From Isoptericola croceus (GTDB lineage: Bacteria > Actinomycetota > Actinomycetes > Actinomycetales > Cellulomonadaceae), in assembly GCF_029382255.1 (NCBI RefSeq), contig NZ_JARLLG010000002.1, positions 124,001-188,000 of the forward strand: a stretch of DNA of 64,000 bases, written 5' to 3'. Positions 27,241 through 36,048 of the stretch are shown piece after piece (the first letter of the stretch is position 1; each line of letters opens with the position of its first letter). The position numbers were made by a program, and so were the translations under genes. Below the pieces are notes generated by a model. The model was not told where the DNA came from. It did not search any database and worked only from the letters and a program-made list of their open reading frames with translations.

Positions 27241-27775
27241 GCCGTACGCTGCACCCATGCCGCTCTCCGCCGTCGAACCCCGCCTCGACTCGCCCGACCC
27301 GACGGCCCAGTTCGCCGCGTACCTCGACTACTACCGCGCCGCCGTCGAGCGGAAGCTCGACGGCCTCGGCGAGACCGAGCTGCGCACCAGCCGGCTCCCG
27401 TCGGGCTGGACGCCGCTGGAGCTGCTGATCCACCTGGTGCACATGGAGCGGCGCTGGTTCGTGTGGGGCTTCCTCGGTGAGCAGGTCGCCGACCCGTGGG
27501 GCGACCATGCCGACGGCGCCCCGGACGGGGCGTGGCGGGTGCCCGACGGCGTCGCACCGGACGCGCTCGTCGCCGCACTGCACGCCGGGGGCGAGCGCAC
27601 GCGGACGATCCTCGCCGAGCACGACCTCGCCGAGCGGGGCGCCGTCGGCGGGCGGTTCACGGCTGACCCGCCGACCCTGACGTGGATCTGCTTCCACGTG
27701 CTGCAGGAGTACGCCCGGCATGCGGGCCACCTCGACATCGCGCGCGAGCTCGCCGACGGGGGAACCGGAGAGTAG
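25721..27775 (+). CDS. tnpB: TnpB-family RNA-guided nuclease; frame runs into the DinB gene
   Basis: TnpB proteins are RuvC-type nucleases guided by an RNA from their own element. All RuvC acids are present: Asp240 (GVDLGLTTLAVV), Glu330 (LAIEHLDVRSM) and Asp413 (LDRDLNAAANL). The zinc finger has four cysteines (384, 387, 403, 406). The N-terminal part (TTFRFSLDPTVEQEYVLDRH) is intact, so the nuclease looks functional. TnpB homology ends near residue 480. The frame has no stop there and continues without a break through the DinB-family gene to 27775, giving a 684-residue reading frame in total. Whether a fusion protein is made, or the DinB part comes mainly from its own start at 27257, cannot be told from sequence. 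Confidence 0.85.
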   Translation: MTRHTTFRFSLDPTVEQEYVLDRHAGASRFAYNQCLRFVFDARRGREGGQDVKVPRTGYDLISRFNAWKKSPEAGRVFIVDTDGVAQVGDNGLVWRREVYQQVFEEAAVDLGRGLAAWSESRRGERAGPRISHPRFKKKATARASFRIRNQFPKRGKPAIRVGDGPPRSVRLPRVGTLQIREDTRRLRRMITKGRARILFATVSRGQGRWWVSLNVEAADLHPERRHPARDGASPWMGVDLGLTTLAVVARSDGTEVDRITTWPRVLTRTARQRRKLHRAVTRKKRGSRNRRKSVERLGRYYARTARIRRHHAHEVSNRLVKTHARLAIEHLDVRSMLARNPNLAEAIHDVGWNLITQQVAYKQAWRGGEVAVVDRFFPSSKTCSGCRSVQDMGGVAVRTFVCRTCGLTLDRDLNAAANLAAWAELHHGADVWARDLPAEGPVNNAHRRERSGHRLRDGATDPDDVEPEGRRSSPDRRTPEKGGACRLHGAVSDGSPHAAKRGSLVAPYAAPMPLSAVEPRLDSPDPTAQFAAYLDYYRAAVERKLDGLGETELRTSRLPSGWTPLELLIHLVHMERRWFVWGFLGEQVADPWGDHADGAPDGAWRVPDGVAPDALVAALHAGGERTRTILAEHDLAERGAVGGRFTADPPTLTWICFHVLQEYARHAGHLDIARELADGGTGE
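27257..27775 (+). CDS. DinB-family protein (DUF664-like)
   Basis: A 172-residue four-helix protein of the DinB/YfiT superfamily, which includes thiol-dependent S-transferases. The three histidines expected for metal binding are present in LELLIHLVHMERRWF and EYARHAGHLDI. In actinobacteria these proteins are often mycothiol-linked, but the substrate is unknown. The ATG at 27257 is preceded by TACGCT (27245-27250) ending 6 nt upstream, so the gene seems to have its own leaderless promoter although it lies in frame inside the longer tnpB reading frame. Confidence 0.85.
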   Translation: MPLSAVEPRLDSPDPTAQFAAYLDYYRAAVERKLDGLGETELRTSRLPSGWTPLELLIHLVHMERRWFVWGFLGEQVADPWGDHADGAPDGAWRVPDGVAPDALVAALHAGGERTRTILAEHDLAERGAVGGRFTADPPTLTWICFHVLQEYARHAGHLDIARELADGGTGE

Positions 27776-27987
27776 CGCCGGTGCCGGACACTCGAGGTGC
27801 CGGGCTCGGCACGCGAGCCGTCCGCGCGCAGTCCGGGACCCGTCCCCCTGCGACGTGCCCCGGGCTCTGGTCGCGGACGAGCTCGAGCCGGCGTCGACGT
27901 TCGGTGGGAGGAGACCCGTCCGTGGTCGTCGCCACGAGGGAAGACCGTGTGGCGGGGCCATGATGACGGGCAGAGATGTGGTGCGCA

Positions 27988-29967
27988 TCACAGTGCGCGC
28001 CCGGGTGCGACGACGCGGAACGTCACCGTGACCGTCGGCCCGTACCGTGCCTCGACGCCGGAGCCCTCGACCACCCGCAGGCCGAGGGCGTGCTGGCCCT
28101 CGGCGAGTCCGCGCACGACACGGTCCAACGGCGCGTCGTCGAGCACGTGGGGGTTCCGGGTCCACGTCCCGTCCACGAAGGCCTGGACATGGAGGCCGGC
28201 CGATCCGTCGAACCGCACGTCGACGGTGTAGCCGCTGCTCCCGAGCTCCCGACGGCCGATCAGCACCTCGCCGTCCGTCGGCCGCAGGATCTGCGGGAGA
28301 TCGAACTGATAGGGCCCGATCGGCTCCGCCGTCGCCTCGTGGCCCGGTGCTCGCTGCTCCACCACGAGCCGACCGCGGTCCTCGGTCCCCAGGCCGTCGA
28401 GGGTCAGGTCCCAGCCGCCGTCGTCGCCCACAGTCATGGTGTTCACGACGCGGCCGGCCGCATCGATCACCCGGACGATCGTCCCCGTCGGGGCCGTGCC
28501 GCCGGCCCGGGGGAACACCGTGACCGTCCCTGGTGCGGTGGCGGACGTGAGGGTCGGCGGGTCGGTCCCCGGTCCGGGCTCCTCCGGATCCGTCGTCGGA
28601 GGCTCTTCGGTCGGCGCTGTCCCCGGAGCCTCGGGTGCCGGAGCCGGTTCCACCGGTTCGGGTGGCACCTGCGGCTCACCGTCAGGCGGCACGGGGACGG
28701 TGCTCGGCGGCAGGGTCGTGTCCGGGACGCCGTCGGGCCCCGGCTGTGCCGGGCTCTCGCCGGGGGTCCGTCCGCTCTCGCCGGAGGCCTCGGGTGCCGG
28801 GGAGTCGACGTTGGACGGGGTCGGTTCGGGTGCAGGTCCGTCGGACGGGGACGGGCCGTCCGTCGGCTCGATCGGCAGCGTCGACGGGCCGTCCGTCGGT
28901 TCGGCCGGCAGCGTCGACGGGTCCGGGACCCCGAGGTCGTGCCCACGCGGTGCTGGATCGGGGACGGCCACCGGCTGGGTTCCGGGCGCGCCGCCGTCCG
29001 GCGGGCCGCTGAGCGCGACGGCCGCGGCCCACACCACCGCACCGACCATGATCGTGGCCGCCAGCCCGGCGACCAGTCCCTGGACCGGGACCTGGCTGAG
29101 CCGGCCGACGCCGAGCCTGCCCGGACCAGGAGTGGACGGGGGAGCCGCGCCGGCCGACGCCGTCCCGGTGAGCACCGACTGCGCCGACGCTGCCGGGATC
29201 CCGAGGAACATCGGCAGCAGGACGAGGCGGAGCCGCGAGGAGACCTCGTCCAGCTCTCCCACGAGCAGGGCGCACGCGTCACAGCCGTCGACGTGCCGGC
29301 GCACCTGGTGGTGCACGTCGCGACTCAGGCTGTTCCGCATGAAGTCGCCCAGGCGCTCGACCGCCCACTGGCAGGACGGCGCCACCGAGCGCACGTTGAC
29401 GTGGGCCTGCAGCCATGCCCGGCGCAGCCCTTCGCGGGCACGGTAGGCCAGCGCTGCCGTGGCGGACGGCGTCAGCCCGAGCAGGGGCGCTGCCTCGCGG
29501 GGCTTCATCTCCTCGATCTCGAGGTACCACAGCACGGACTGCCACCGTTCGGGCAGGTCGCGGAACGCGCGCATCATCACGGATCGTTCCACCACGTCGT
29601 CGGAGACGTCCTGGGGGTCGACCTGCTCGGGAAGCTCGTCGAGAGGGACCTCCGTCGTCTTGTGCGACCAGGAGGCGGCGATGTTCCGGAGCGTCTGGTA
29701 GAGGTAGGGGCGGAAGGGCCCGTCGGGGCCGCGCCCGTTGAGCAGGGCGTGCCAGATCCGGAGGTAGGCCTCCTGGACGAGGTCCTCCGGATCGAAGGCG
29801 GCGGTCATCCGTCGCGCCGCGGCGACCCCAGCGCCCACGTGCCGGTCCCACAGCACCCGGTATGCCTGTTCTGTCCCCGCCCGCGCCGCGTGCGCCAGCT
29901 GGTCGTCGCCGAGCTCTCGGAGATCCGGCGTACCGGCGTGCTGCCGGTCGCGGTGACCGAACCTCAT
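27988..29967 (-). CDS. ECF sigma factor fused to zinc finger, membrane segment and extracellular domain
   Basis: A 659-residue protein that joins what are usually separate partners. Sigma region 2 (about 30-100, FDPEDLVQEAYLRIWHALLN) and region 4 (about 130-185, LPERWQSVLWYLEIEEMKPREAA) form the sigma part. An anti-sigma-like zinc finger follows (HVDGCDAC, His225-Cys229-Cys232). Then comes one membrane segment (about 298-319), a Pro/Asp/Thr/Gly-rich spacer (about 320-480) with PTDGPS repeats, and an outside beta-rich domain (about 485-659, perhaps Ig-like). The topology suggests a membrane-held sigma released by an outside signal. Start ATG 29967 has GGGGAGG 8 nt upstream. No separate anti-sigma gene is adjacent. 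Confidence 0.85.
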   Translation of the reverse strand: MRFGHRDRQHAGTPDLRELGDDQLAHAARAGTEQAYRVLWDRHVGAGVAAARRMTAAFDPEDLVQEAYLRIWHALLNGRGPDGPFRPYLYQTLRNIAASWSHKTTEVPLDELPEQVDPQDVSDDVVERSVMMRAFRDLPERWQSVLWYLEIEEMKPREAAPLLGLTPSATAALAYRAREGLRRAWLQAHVNVRSVAPSCQWAVERLGDFMRNSLSRDVHHQVRRHVDGCDACALLVGELDEVSSRLRLVLLPMFLGIPAASAQSVLTGTASAGAAPPSTPGPGRLGVGRLSQVPVQGLVAGLAATIMVGAVVWAAAVALSGPPDGGAPGTQPVAVPDPAPRGHDLGVPDPSTLPAEPTDGPSTLPIEPTDGPSPSDGPAPEPTPSNVDSPAPEASGESGRTPGESPAQPGPDGVPDTTLPPSTVPVPPDGEPQVPPEPVEPAPAPEAPGTAPTEEPPTTDPEEPGPGTDPPTLTSATAPGTVTVFPRAGGTAPTGTIVRVIDAAGRVVNTMTVGDDGGWDLTLDGLGTEDRGRLVVEQRAPGHEATAEPIGPYQFDLPQILRPTDGEVLIGRRELGSSGYTVDVRFDGSAGLHVQAFVDGTWTRNPHVLDDAPLDRVVRGLAEGQHALGLRVVEGSGVEARYGPTVTVTFRVVAPGRAL

Positions 29968-30031
29968 CGACACAGCCTCCCCCCACGTTCGCGCTGCCCG
30001 CCCATTGTGACGCACGTGCCAAGGGCATCCG

Positions 30032-31258
30032 TCAGTCGGCCTCCGCGTGCGCGATGTGGGCGAGCTGCCGCCACACGAGCGCCAGAGTCAGCGCCGCTCC
30101 GACGAACCCGAACCAGAACGGTGCGGTGAGCCCCCACTGCTGCGCGATGACGCCCCCGAGGGCGTTGCCGACCACGATCCCGCCGAACAGGCTCATCATG
30201 TACAGCGACCCGACACGCCCTTGGAACCGCGTGGGGACGGCACGGTGCCGCACGGTGTTCGAGACCGTGCCCCACACGAACCCGTAGGCACCGAAGACGA
30301 AGAGGACCACCATCGCGACCCAGCCCGTCTCGGTCAGGGCGAGCACGAGGTGGAACAGCACCTCCAGCGACAGACAGACCTTCATGAGGGCGGCGAGCGT
30401 GAACCGCCGCTCGAGGATTCCGTAGAGCGCGGTGCCGACCAGCCCGCCGACCGCGGCCGCGGTGGTCAGCAGCCCGAAGCCCACCGGGCCCATGCGCAGG
30501 TGGTCGAGGGAGTAGACGACGAGGATCCCCCAGGGCGCCGCCCACGTGATGTTGAAGGACAGCATCACCAGCGCGAGGGTGCGCACCGGCGGGTTCGACC
30601 AGGTCCAGCGCAGCCCCTCGACGATGTCCTGGCGGATCCGGGTGGGCTCGGCGGGCGGCGGCACCGCGGGCAGCGTCATCCGGGCGATCAGCAGGACGGC
30701 CAGCAGCGCGGTGACGACCTGCACCAGGAACGGCCAGGCTGTTCCCGCGGCGAACAGGGCGGCACCGACCGGTGGTCCGACGAGCTGGTTGGCGGTGAGG
30801 AACCCGGCCTGGAGGCGGGCGTTGCCGGTGCCGAGGTCGCTCTTGTCGACGAGCATCGGCAGCAGGGTCTGCGAGGTGGTGTCGGCGAAGACCTCGGCGG
30901 TGCCCATGACCAGCATGGCGACCAGGACGATCCCGATCGAGACGTGACCGGTGGCGATCACCACGACGAGCAGCGCGACGACGATGGCCCGCAGCACGTT
31001 GGCCACGATGACGACGCGACGCCGGTCGAGCCGGTCGGCCAGCGCGCCGGCCCACAGGCCGAAGAGGAGCCACGGCAGTCGCTGCAGCATGGCGGCGAGG
31101 GCGACGAGGAACGCGGAGTCGGTCTGCGACGCGACGAGCAGCGGACCGGCGGCCAGCGCGATGCCGTCGCCGATGTTGCTCGTCCAGCTCGAGGCGAGCA
31201 TCCACCGGAACGGGACACCCATCCGGGCCGGCACGACCGCCTCGACTGCTCTCCTCAC
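30032..31258 (-). CDS. MFS transporter (MFS_3-type exporter)
   Basis: A 408-residue protein with about twelve membrane segments in two halves separated by a central loop (PPAEPTRIRQDIVEGLRW, typical of the MFS_3 exporter group). LFGLWAGALADRLDRRRVV is the conserved loop 2-3 motif. Relatives export macrolides or siderophores, but the substrate is unknown. Several in-frame starts exist. I chose GTG 31258 because TACGCT (31265-31270 on the reverse strand) ends 6 nt before it, and the protein then starts 13 residues before MGVPFRWMLASSW; longer forms from 31297 or 31408 are possible. Confidence 0.8.
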   Translation of the reverse strand: MRRAVEAVVPARMGVPFRWMLASSWTSNIGDGIALAAGPLLVASQTDSAFLVALAAMLQRLPWLLFGLWAGALADRLDRRRVVIVANVLRAIVVALLVVVIATGHVSIGIVLVAMLVMGTAEVFADTTSQTLLPMLVDKSDLGTGNARLQAGFLTANQLVGPPVGAALFAAGTAWPFLVQVVTALLAVLLIARMTLPAVPPPAEPTRIRQDIVEGLRWTWSNPPVRTLALVMLSFNITWAAPWGILVVYSLDHLRMGPVGFGLLTTAAAVGGLVGTALYGILERRFTLAALMKVCLSLEVLFHLVLALTETGWVAMVVLFVFGAYGFVWGTVSNTVRHRAVPTRFQGRVGSLYMMSLFGGIVVGNALGGVIAQQWGLTAPFWFGFVGAALTLALVWRQLAHIAHAEAD

Positions 31259-31572
31259 CGCAGGAGCGTAGGCGGAGGGGTTCGATGCCCGCCACATCTT
31301 TCGATGTCGACGCAGGTGGGAGCCTTCTCGCGGAACCTGGACGAACCCGGTGAGGCGTGTTGACTGGCAAGTCGCGAACGGGGCAGACTGCCTGGTGGCA
31401 GCGCGCATCGCCCGCCCCCTGCGCGGTGCGCGCTGTCCTCGACCGGACTACCGGTCAGACGCCTCCTCGGACCCCCGCCGAGGAGGCGTCGACGGTCTCG
31501 ACCCCCGGACGATCCTGGCCGCCCCGGCGTGCCCGGCGCCGCTGGTCCGGCGAGCGGGTCTACCGTGCTGGC

Positions 31573-34500
31573 GTGAGAGTCCTCCGCCGATCCACAGCCG
31601 CGGCCGCGGCCGAGCCCTCGGTCGAGCCGCAGGACGACAGCGCGCAGCAGCGGTCCAGGCACGACGTCACCCCTGGCCTGGCCGACGGCGTTGCCGGCGC
31701 CGACGGGCCCGGCCCGCGCGTTGCGGGTGCGGGCGGCCCGACCGCCTCGACCCCGCTCGTCGACGCGGTCCGCCGGTGGCGATCCGGGCTGGCCGAGATG
31801 GTCGGCGGATCCACCCTCACCGACGTCGGCCTGCTCGGCGAGGCCGTGGTCGACCTGTCCGCCGCGCACCCGTCGGGAGTCGCCCAGCTCTTCGCCGGCC
31901 GCTCCACCCGGCTGTCCAACCTGGTGCGCGAGCCGGGCACCTTCCCCACCGCCCGACGGCGGGCGCGCGCCGTCGTCGTGCGCTCGGCCGAGCATGCCGC
32001 GCAGTACGGGCTGGCCCCGACCTCGCTGGCGATCGGTGTCGCGTCCTGGTCGGAGCCGGTCGAGGAGGGGGAGACTGCGGGCGACCGGCACCGCGACCTC
32101 ACGGCTCTGGCCGAGGTGGCCAGCGGCGCCAGTGCGAGCACACCGGGCGAGACCGCGACGGACTCCGCATCCTCCCCGGACGACTCCCCGAACGGCATCG
32201 GTTCCGCGTCGGCGGCGTCTCCGGCGGAGATCGCGCGGGGGACGTCCGCCGCCGGGCTCGACCTGGGCGCGGCCGACACCGCACCCGCCGTCACGACGTC
32301 GATCCCCGTGGTCAGCGTGGCGCGTCGTCAGGCCGGCCCCGCCCGGTGGCCCACGCCACCCGACGAGGTCACGCCGGGCACGCGGACGGTGCACGTGCCG
32401 ATCCTGCTGCGGCCGGTCACGCTCACGCCGCGAGGTGACGGTGAGACCGACTACGAGCTCACCCTGGAGCCGACGGCGGAGATCAACCCCGTCCTGGCGC
32501 GCACGCTGCGGGCGCGGGGGGTGCGGGAGGACCTGGGCGCGCTCGCGCAGGCGACGTTCACCGCGGCGGGCTTCGACCCTGACGACGTGCTCGACCGGAT
32601 CGCCGCGCTCGGCGCCGAGCACCTGGCCGACTTCCGCTGGGAGAAGCGGGTCCTGGTGGGCACGTTCGTGCATCCCGGTCAGGCCCTCGTGGACGACCTC
32701 GACGAGATCGCACCCGCCCTGGGCCGGCACGAGCTGGTGGCGGCGCTCGCGGGCGCGGACCAGGCCGTGGCGCGCGTGTCCACGGCGGAGCTGCCCCGTC
32801 CGCGCCGAGGCGACGCGGACCCGGCCCGCGAGCGCGGGGTCGGCGACCTGGACCCGCACGAGCGCCACGTCGTCGACGTGCTGGGTTCGGGGCAGCACTT
32901 CTTCGTCGACGCGCCGCTCGGTGCGGACGTGGCCGGGACGGTCGCCGCCGTCGTGACGGAGGCTGCGGCCGCCGGACGGTCGGTGCTGTACGTGACGGGC
33001 CACCGCCGTGCCGCGGACCGGCTCGCGCAGCGCCTCGACGAGCTGGGCCTCGAGGGCCTCTCGCTGGACGTGACCCCGAGTCAGACCTGGCGCGAGGACC
33101 TGGCCGAGCGGCTGCTCGCCGCGATGGCGAGCGAGCCCGAGGCCGTGGACACGGCGGTCACGGCGCAGGTGCGCGACGCCCTCATCGGGGCGCGCTCCCA
33201 GCTCACCGGATACATCGACGCCCTGCACGCCCTGCGCGAGCCCTGGGGAGTCTCGGCCTACGACGCGTTGCAGGAGCTGGCGCGTCTCACCTCGGAGCGG
33301 CCGGCGCCGTCGACGTCCGTGCGGCTGAGCCCGCGGACGGCCCTCGCCCTGGACGGTGACCGACGACGGCGGCTCGCGGCGGACCTGGAGCGTGCTGCCG
33401 CGCTCGGTGCGTTCACGCTGCGGCCGTCCTCGACGGCGTGGTTCGGTGCGCACCTGACGACCATGGACGAGGCGCGCGACGCCCTGGCCCGGGTGCGCCG
33501 GCTCAAGGAGGCGACGCTGCCGCAGCTGCGCCGTCAGATCGCCTACACCGGCGAGGTCACGGGCCTGGAGGCACCGACCACGATCAACACGTGGGGCACG
33601 CAGCTGGCGATGCTCGCCGGGATGCGCAGCACGCTCGACGTCTTCCACCCGATGGTGTTCGAGCGCACCGCCGCGGATCTCGTGCAGGCGACGGCGACGC
33701 GCCGGTGGCGTCGTGAGCACGGGGTCGAGATGGGGTGGTTCACCCGCCGGCGGCTGCGCAAGCGTGCCCGCGACATGGTGCGTCCCGGCGTGCGGGTGCC
33801 GGACCTGCACACCGCGCTCGTGGACGTGGCGCAGCAGCGTGACGTGTGGGCCGAGCACTCTCCCCGCGGGGGGTGGCCCACGCTCCCGGAGGGGCTGGCG
33901 ACCATCGAGGACACCTACGAGGCGGTCCGCATCGACCTCACGGAGCTCGAGCCCGTCCTGGGGCCCACGGTGCACGGTGCGCGGCTGCTGGACCTGGACC
34001 TCGACGCGCTCGCCGAGCGGCTGCACCAGCTGGCGGAGGACCCCGAGGCGCTGGAGACCCTGCCGGAGCGGACGAACCTGCTGCGCCGTGCGCACGACGC
34101 GGGTCTCGGCGAGCTGGTGGACGACCTCACCTCCCGCCGGGCCGGTGCGGACCAGGTGGCTGCCGAGCTGGACCTGGCGTGGTGGACCAGCGTGTTCGAG
34201 CAGATCCTCGGCGGTGACCCCACCCTGGCGGGGCAGGACGGTGCCGGCCTCGACGCGCTGGCGCGCCGGTTCCGCGACCTGGACGCCCGCCATCTCGCGG
34301 CGCTCTCGCAGCCGGCCCGGGTGGCCGCCCGAGCGCACCTGGGGACGGCGATGCGCGAGGACCGTGAGGGCTCCGAGGCGATGTTCGCCGAGCTCATCGA
34401 GGGGCGGATGACGTCCTTGCGCCACCTGGTCGAGGACTACGGCGACGTGGCGCGGCGGCTGCGACCGGTCGTCCTGGCGACGCCGACGCTCGTGCCGCAC

Positions 34501-35817
34501 CTGCTGCCGACGCACCGCACGGTCGATCTCGTGGTGCTCGACGCCGTCCAGCACGTCCCGATCGAGGTGGTCGTCACCTGCCTGGCCCGGGGCCGGCAGG
34601 TGGTCGTCGTCGGCGACCCGCGCACGGCGTCGGGCACCAGCGTGCGCGAGCTGTCCGCGCTGCTGCCGTCGGTGACGCTGCAGCCGCGTGAGAACCGTCG
34701 CGACCCCGGGCTGACCCGGTTGCTGGCGGCGCACGGCTACGAGGGGCTGCTGCGCCCCGCCCCGCTGCCGAGACCGGAGGCGCTGGTCCAGCTCGACGTG
34801 GTCGACGGCACGGGCATGCCCGACCCCGACTCCGGGTCGGTCGAGAGCACGCGGGCCGAGGTGGACCGGGTCGTCGAGGTCTCCATCGAGCACGCGTTGA
34901 CCCGCCCCGAGGAGACCCTCGGGATCGTCACCGTCACGTCCGCGCACGCGGACCGCATCCGCGAGGCGCTGCTGGCGGAGGTGCGCGCCAACCCCGCGCT
35001 CGCGCCGTTCTTCTCCGGGCGGCGCGCCGAGCCCGTGGTCGTCGCCGACATCACGGGCGTGGCGGGGCTCTCCCGCGACACGATCCTGCTCTCGCTCGGT
35101 TTCGGCCGGACGCCCCACGGGCGGGTGCTGCACCGCTTCGGAGTGCTCGGGGACGACGGCGGAGCGGCCATGCTGCTCGGCGCGCTCGGCGCGACGCGAC
35201 GTCGGCTGCACGTGGTGTCCTGCTTCCCGGCGGACGCCCTCGACCCCGACCGGCTGCGTGGCGCCGGGCCGCGACTGCTGCGCGAGGTCCTCGAGCTCGC
35301 GGAGCGCCGCTCCGGCGTGGCCGACCAGGTGGAGCTCGGCAACGGGATCGACGCCGGGCGGGTGCCGGACCGGCTGCTCATGGACCTGGGCGAGCGGCTG
35401 TGGCGGCTGGGCTATCTCGTCGAGACGGACTACGGCACCGGCGACGGCGACCGGATCCCGCTCGTGGTGGGACACCCGGACCTGCCCGGGGAGCTGCTGG
35501 TGGCCGTGCTGACCGATGACGCCGAGTACGTGGCCGAGCCGTCCGTGCGGGTCCGTGACCGCCAGCTCGCCCAGCGGCTCGAGGGACTCGGGTGGACCGT
35601 CGCCCAGGTGTGGTCGGCGGCGGCGTTCCTGGATCCCGAGGGCGAGGCCGACCGGGTGCGCCGGCTGGTGCAGCAGGTCCGTGACGATCGGGTCGGTACG
35701 CCCGGCGGCGTGCCGGTCCCGCCCGAGATCGTGGTGCCCGTGCTGGCCGACGACGAGCCCGACGAGGTCGTCACGGACCCGCGGGGGGCGATCCTGCGGG
35801 AGACAATGGGGGAGTGA
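31573..35817 (+). CDS. DUF4011/SF1-helicase-like protein with eroded ATPase and nuclease motifs
   Basis: A 1414-residue protein with the layout of large DUF4011-AAA_11-AAA_12-MTES_1575 helicase-nucleases. N-terminal region about 60-150 resembles DUF4011 (DAVRRWRSGLAEMVGG). At the Walker A place (residue about 447) it reads DAPLGADVAGT instead of GPPGTGKS/T, so the ATP-binding lysine is missing. At Walker B it reads VVLDAVQHVPIEVV instead of DEASQ. Motifs after it are changed (GDPRTAS; ENRRDPGLTRLL; LLGALGATRRRLHVVS). The C-terminal nuclease-like part (about 1270-1380; RIPLVVGHPD, VAVLTDDAEY) also lacks the usual acids. GTG 31573 is chosen because TACCGT ends 6 nt before it. Long, intact and co-translated with the next gene, so it is not a decaying pseudogene. 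Confidence 0.75.
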   Translation: MRVLRRSTAAAAAEPSVEPQDDSAQQRSRHDVTPGLADGVAGADGPGPRVAGAGGPTASTPLVDAVRRWRSGLAEMVGGSTLTDVGLLGEAVVDLSAAHPSGVAQLFAGRSTRLSNLVREPGTFPTARRRARAVVVRSAEHAAQYGLAPTSLAIGVASWSEPVEEGETAGDRHRDLTALAEVASGASASTPGETATDSASSPDDSPNGIGSASAASPAEIARGTSAAGLDLGAADTAPAVTTSIPVVSVARRQAGPARWPTPPDEVTPGTRTVHVPILLRPVTLTPRGDGETDYELTLEPTAEINPVLARTLRARGVREDLGALAQATFTAAGFDPDDVLDRIAALGAEHLADFRWEKRVLVGTFVHPGQALVDDLDEIAPALGRHELVAALAGADQAVARVSTAELPRPRRGDADPARERGVGDLDPHERHVVDVLGSGQHFFVDAPLGADVAGTVAAVVTEAAAAGRSVLYVTGHRRAADRLAQRLDELGLEGLSLDVTPSQTWREDLAERLLAAMASEPEAVDTAVTAQVRDALIGARSQLTGYIDALHALREPWGVSAYDALQELARLTSERPAPSTSVRLSPRTALALDGDRRRRLAADLERAAALGAFTLRPSSTAWFGAHLTTMDEARDALARVRRLKEATLPQLRRQIAYTGEVTGLEAPTTINTWGTQLAMLAGMRSTLDVFHPMVFERTAADLVQATATRRWRREHGVEMGWFTRRRLRKRARDMVRPGVRVPDLHTALVDVAQQRDVWAEHSPRGGWPTLPEGLATIEDTYEAVRIDLTELEPVLGPTVHGARLLDLDLDALAERLHQLAEDPEALETLPERTNLLRRAHDAGLGELVDDLTSRRAGADQVAAELDLAWWTSVFEQILGGDPTLAGQDGAGLDALARRFRDLDARHLAALSQPARVAARAHLGTAMREDREGSEAMFAELIEGRMTSLRHLVEDYGDVARRLRPVVLATPTLVPHLLPTHRTVDLVVLDAVQHVPIEVVVTCLARGRQVVVVGDPRTASGTSVRELSALLPSVTLQPRENRRDPGLTRLLAAHGYEGLLRPAPLPRPEALVQLDVVDGTGMPDPDSGSVESTRAEVDRVVEVSIEHALTRPEETLGIVTVTSAHADRIREALLAEVRANPALAPFFSGRRAEPVVVADITGVAGLSRDTILLSLGFGRTPHGRVLHRFGVLGDDGGAAMLLGALGATRRRLHVVSCFPADALDPDRLRGAGPRLLREVLELAERRSGVADQVELGNGIDAGRVPDRLLMDLGERLWRLGYLVETDYGTGDGDRIPLVVGHPDLPGELLVAVLTDDAEYVAEPSVRVRDRQLAQRLEGLGWTVAQVWSAAAFLDPEGEADRVRRLVQQVRDDRVGTPGGVPVPPEIVVPVLADDEPDEVVTDPRGAILRETMGE

Positions 35818-36020
35818 AGCCCTCTGACGACCCTCCCACCACCGGTCCCGACGCGGATGCGCCGGCGGCGTCCGGACGGCGTCGCGGTCCACGACGCGCC
35901 GTCCGCCGGGGTGCCGAGCGCGAGACCGTGTGGGGTGCCACCAGCGACGACCAGGGCGACCAGGGCGACCACGACTCGAACGACGACCAGTTGCGCCGGG
36001 ACGTGCCGCCCCACTGGTGA
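35814..36020 (+). CDS. Small acidic/basic protein coupled to the helicase-like gene
   Basis: A 68-residue hydrophilic protein. It starts at a GTG whose bases overlap the stop of the helicase-like gene (GTGA, 35814-35817), so translation is coupled. A basic centre (GRRRGPRRAVRRGAERE) is followed by an acidic stretch and the ending LRRDVPPHW, which looks like a conserved tail motif. No domain is recognised. The tight coupling makes it a likely partner of the large protein. Confidence 0.65.
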   Translation: MKPSDDPPTTGPDADAPAASGRRRGPRRAVRRGAERETVWGATSDDQGDQGDHDSNDDQLRRDVPPHW

Positions 36021-36048
36021 CCCGGCACCGGCGCGATGGTGCGGCGGG

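Noticed and set aside
31255-35892. A 1545-codon open frame on the reverse strand opposite the helicase-like gene
   Set aside because: Composition is typical of an antisense frame in GC-rich DNA, without recognisable domains. The forward frame has a -10 box, helicase-like fold motifs and a coupled neighbour.
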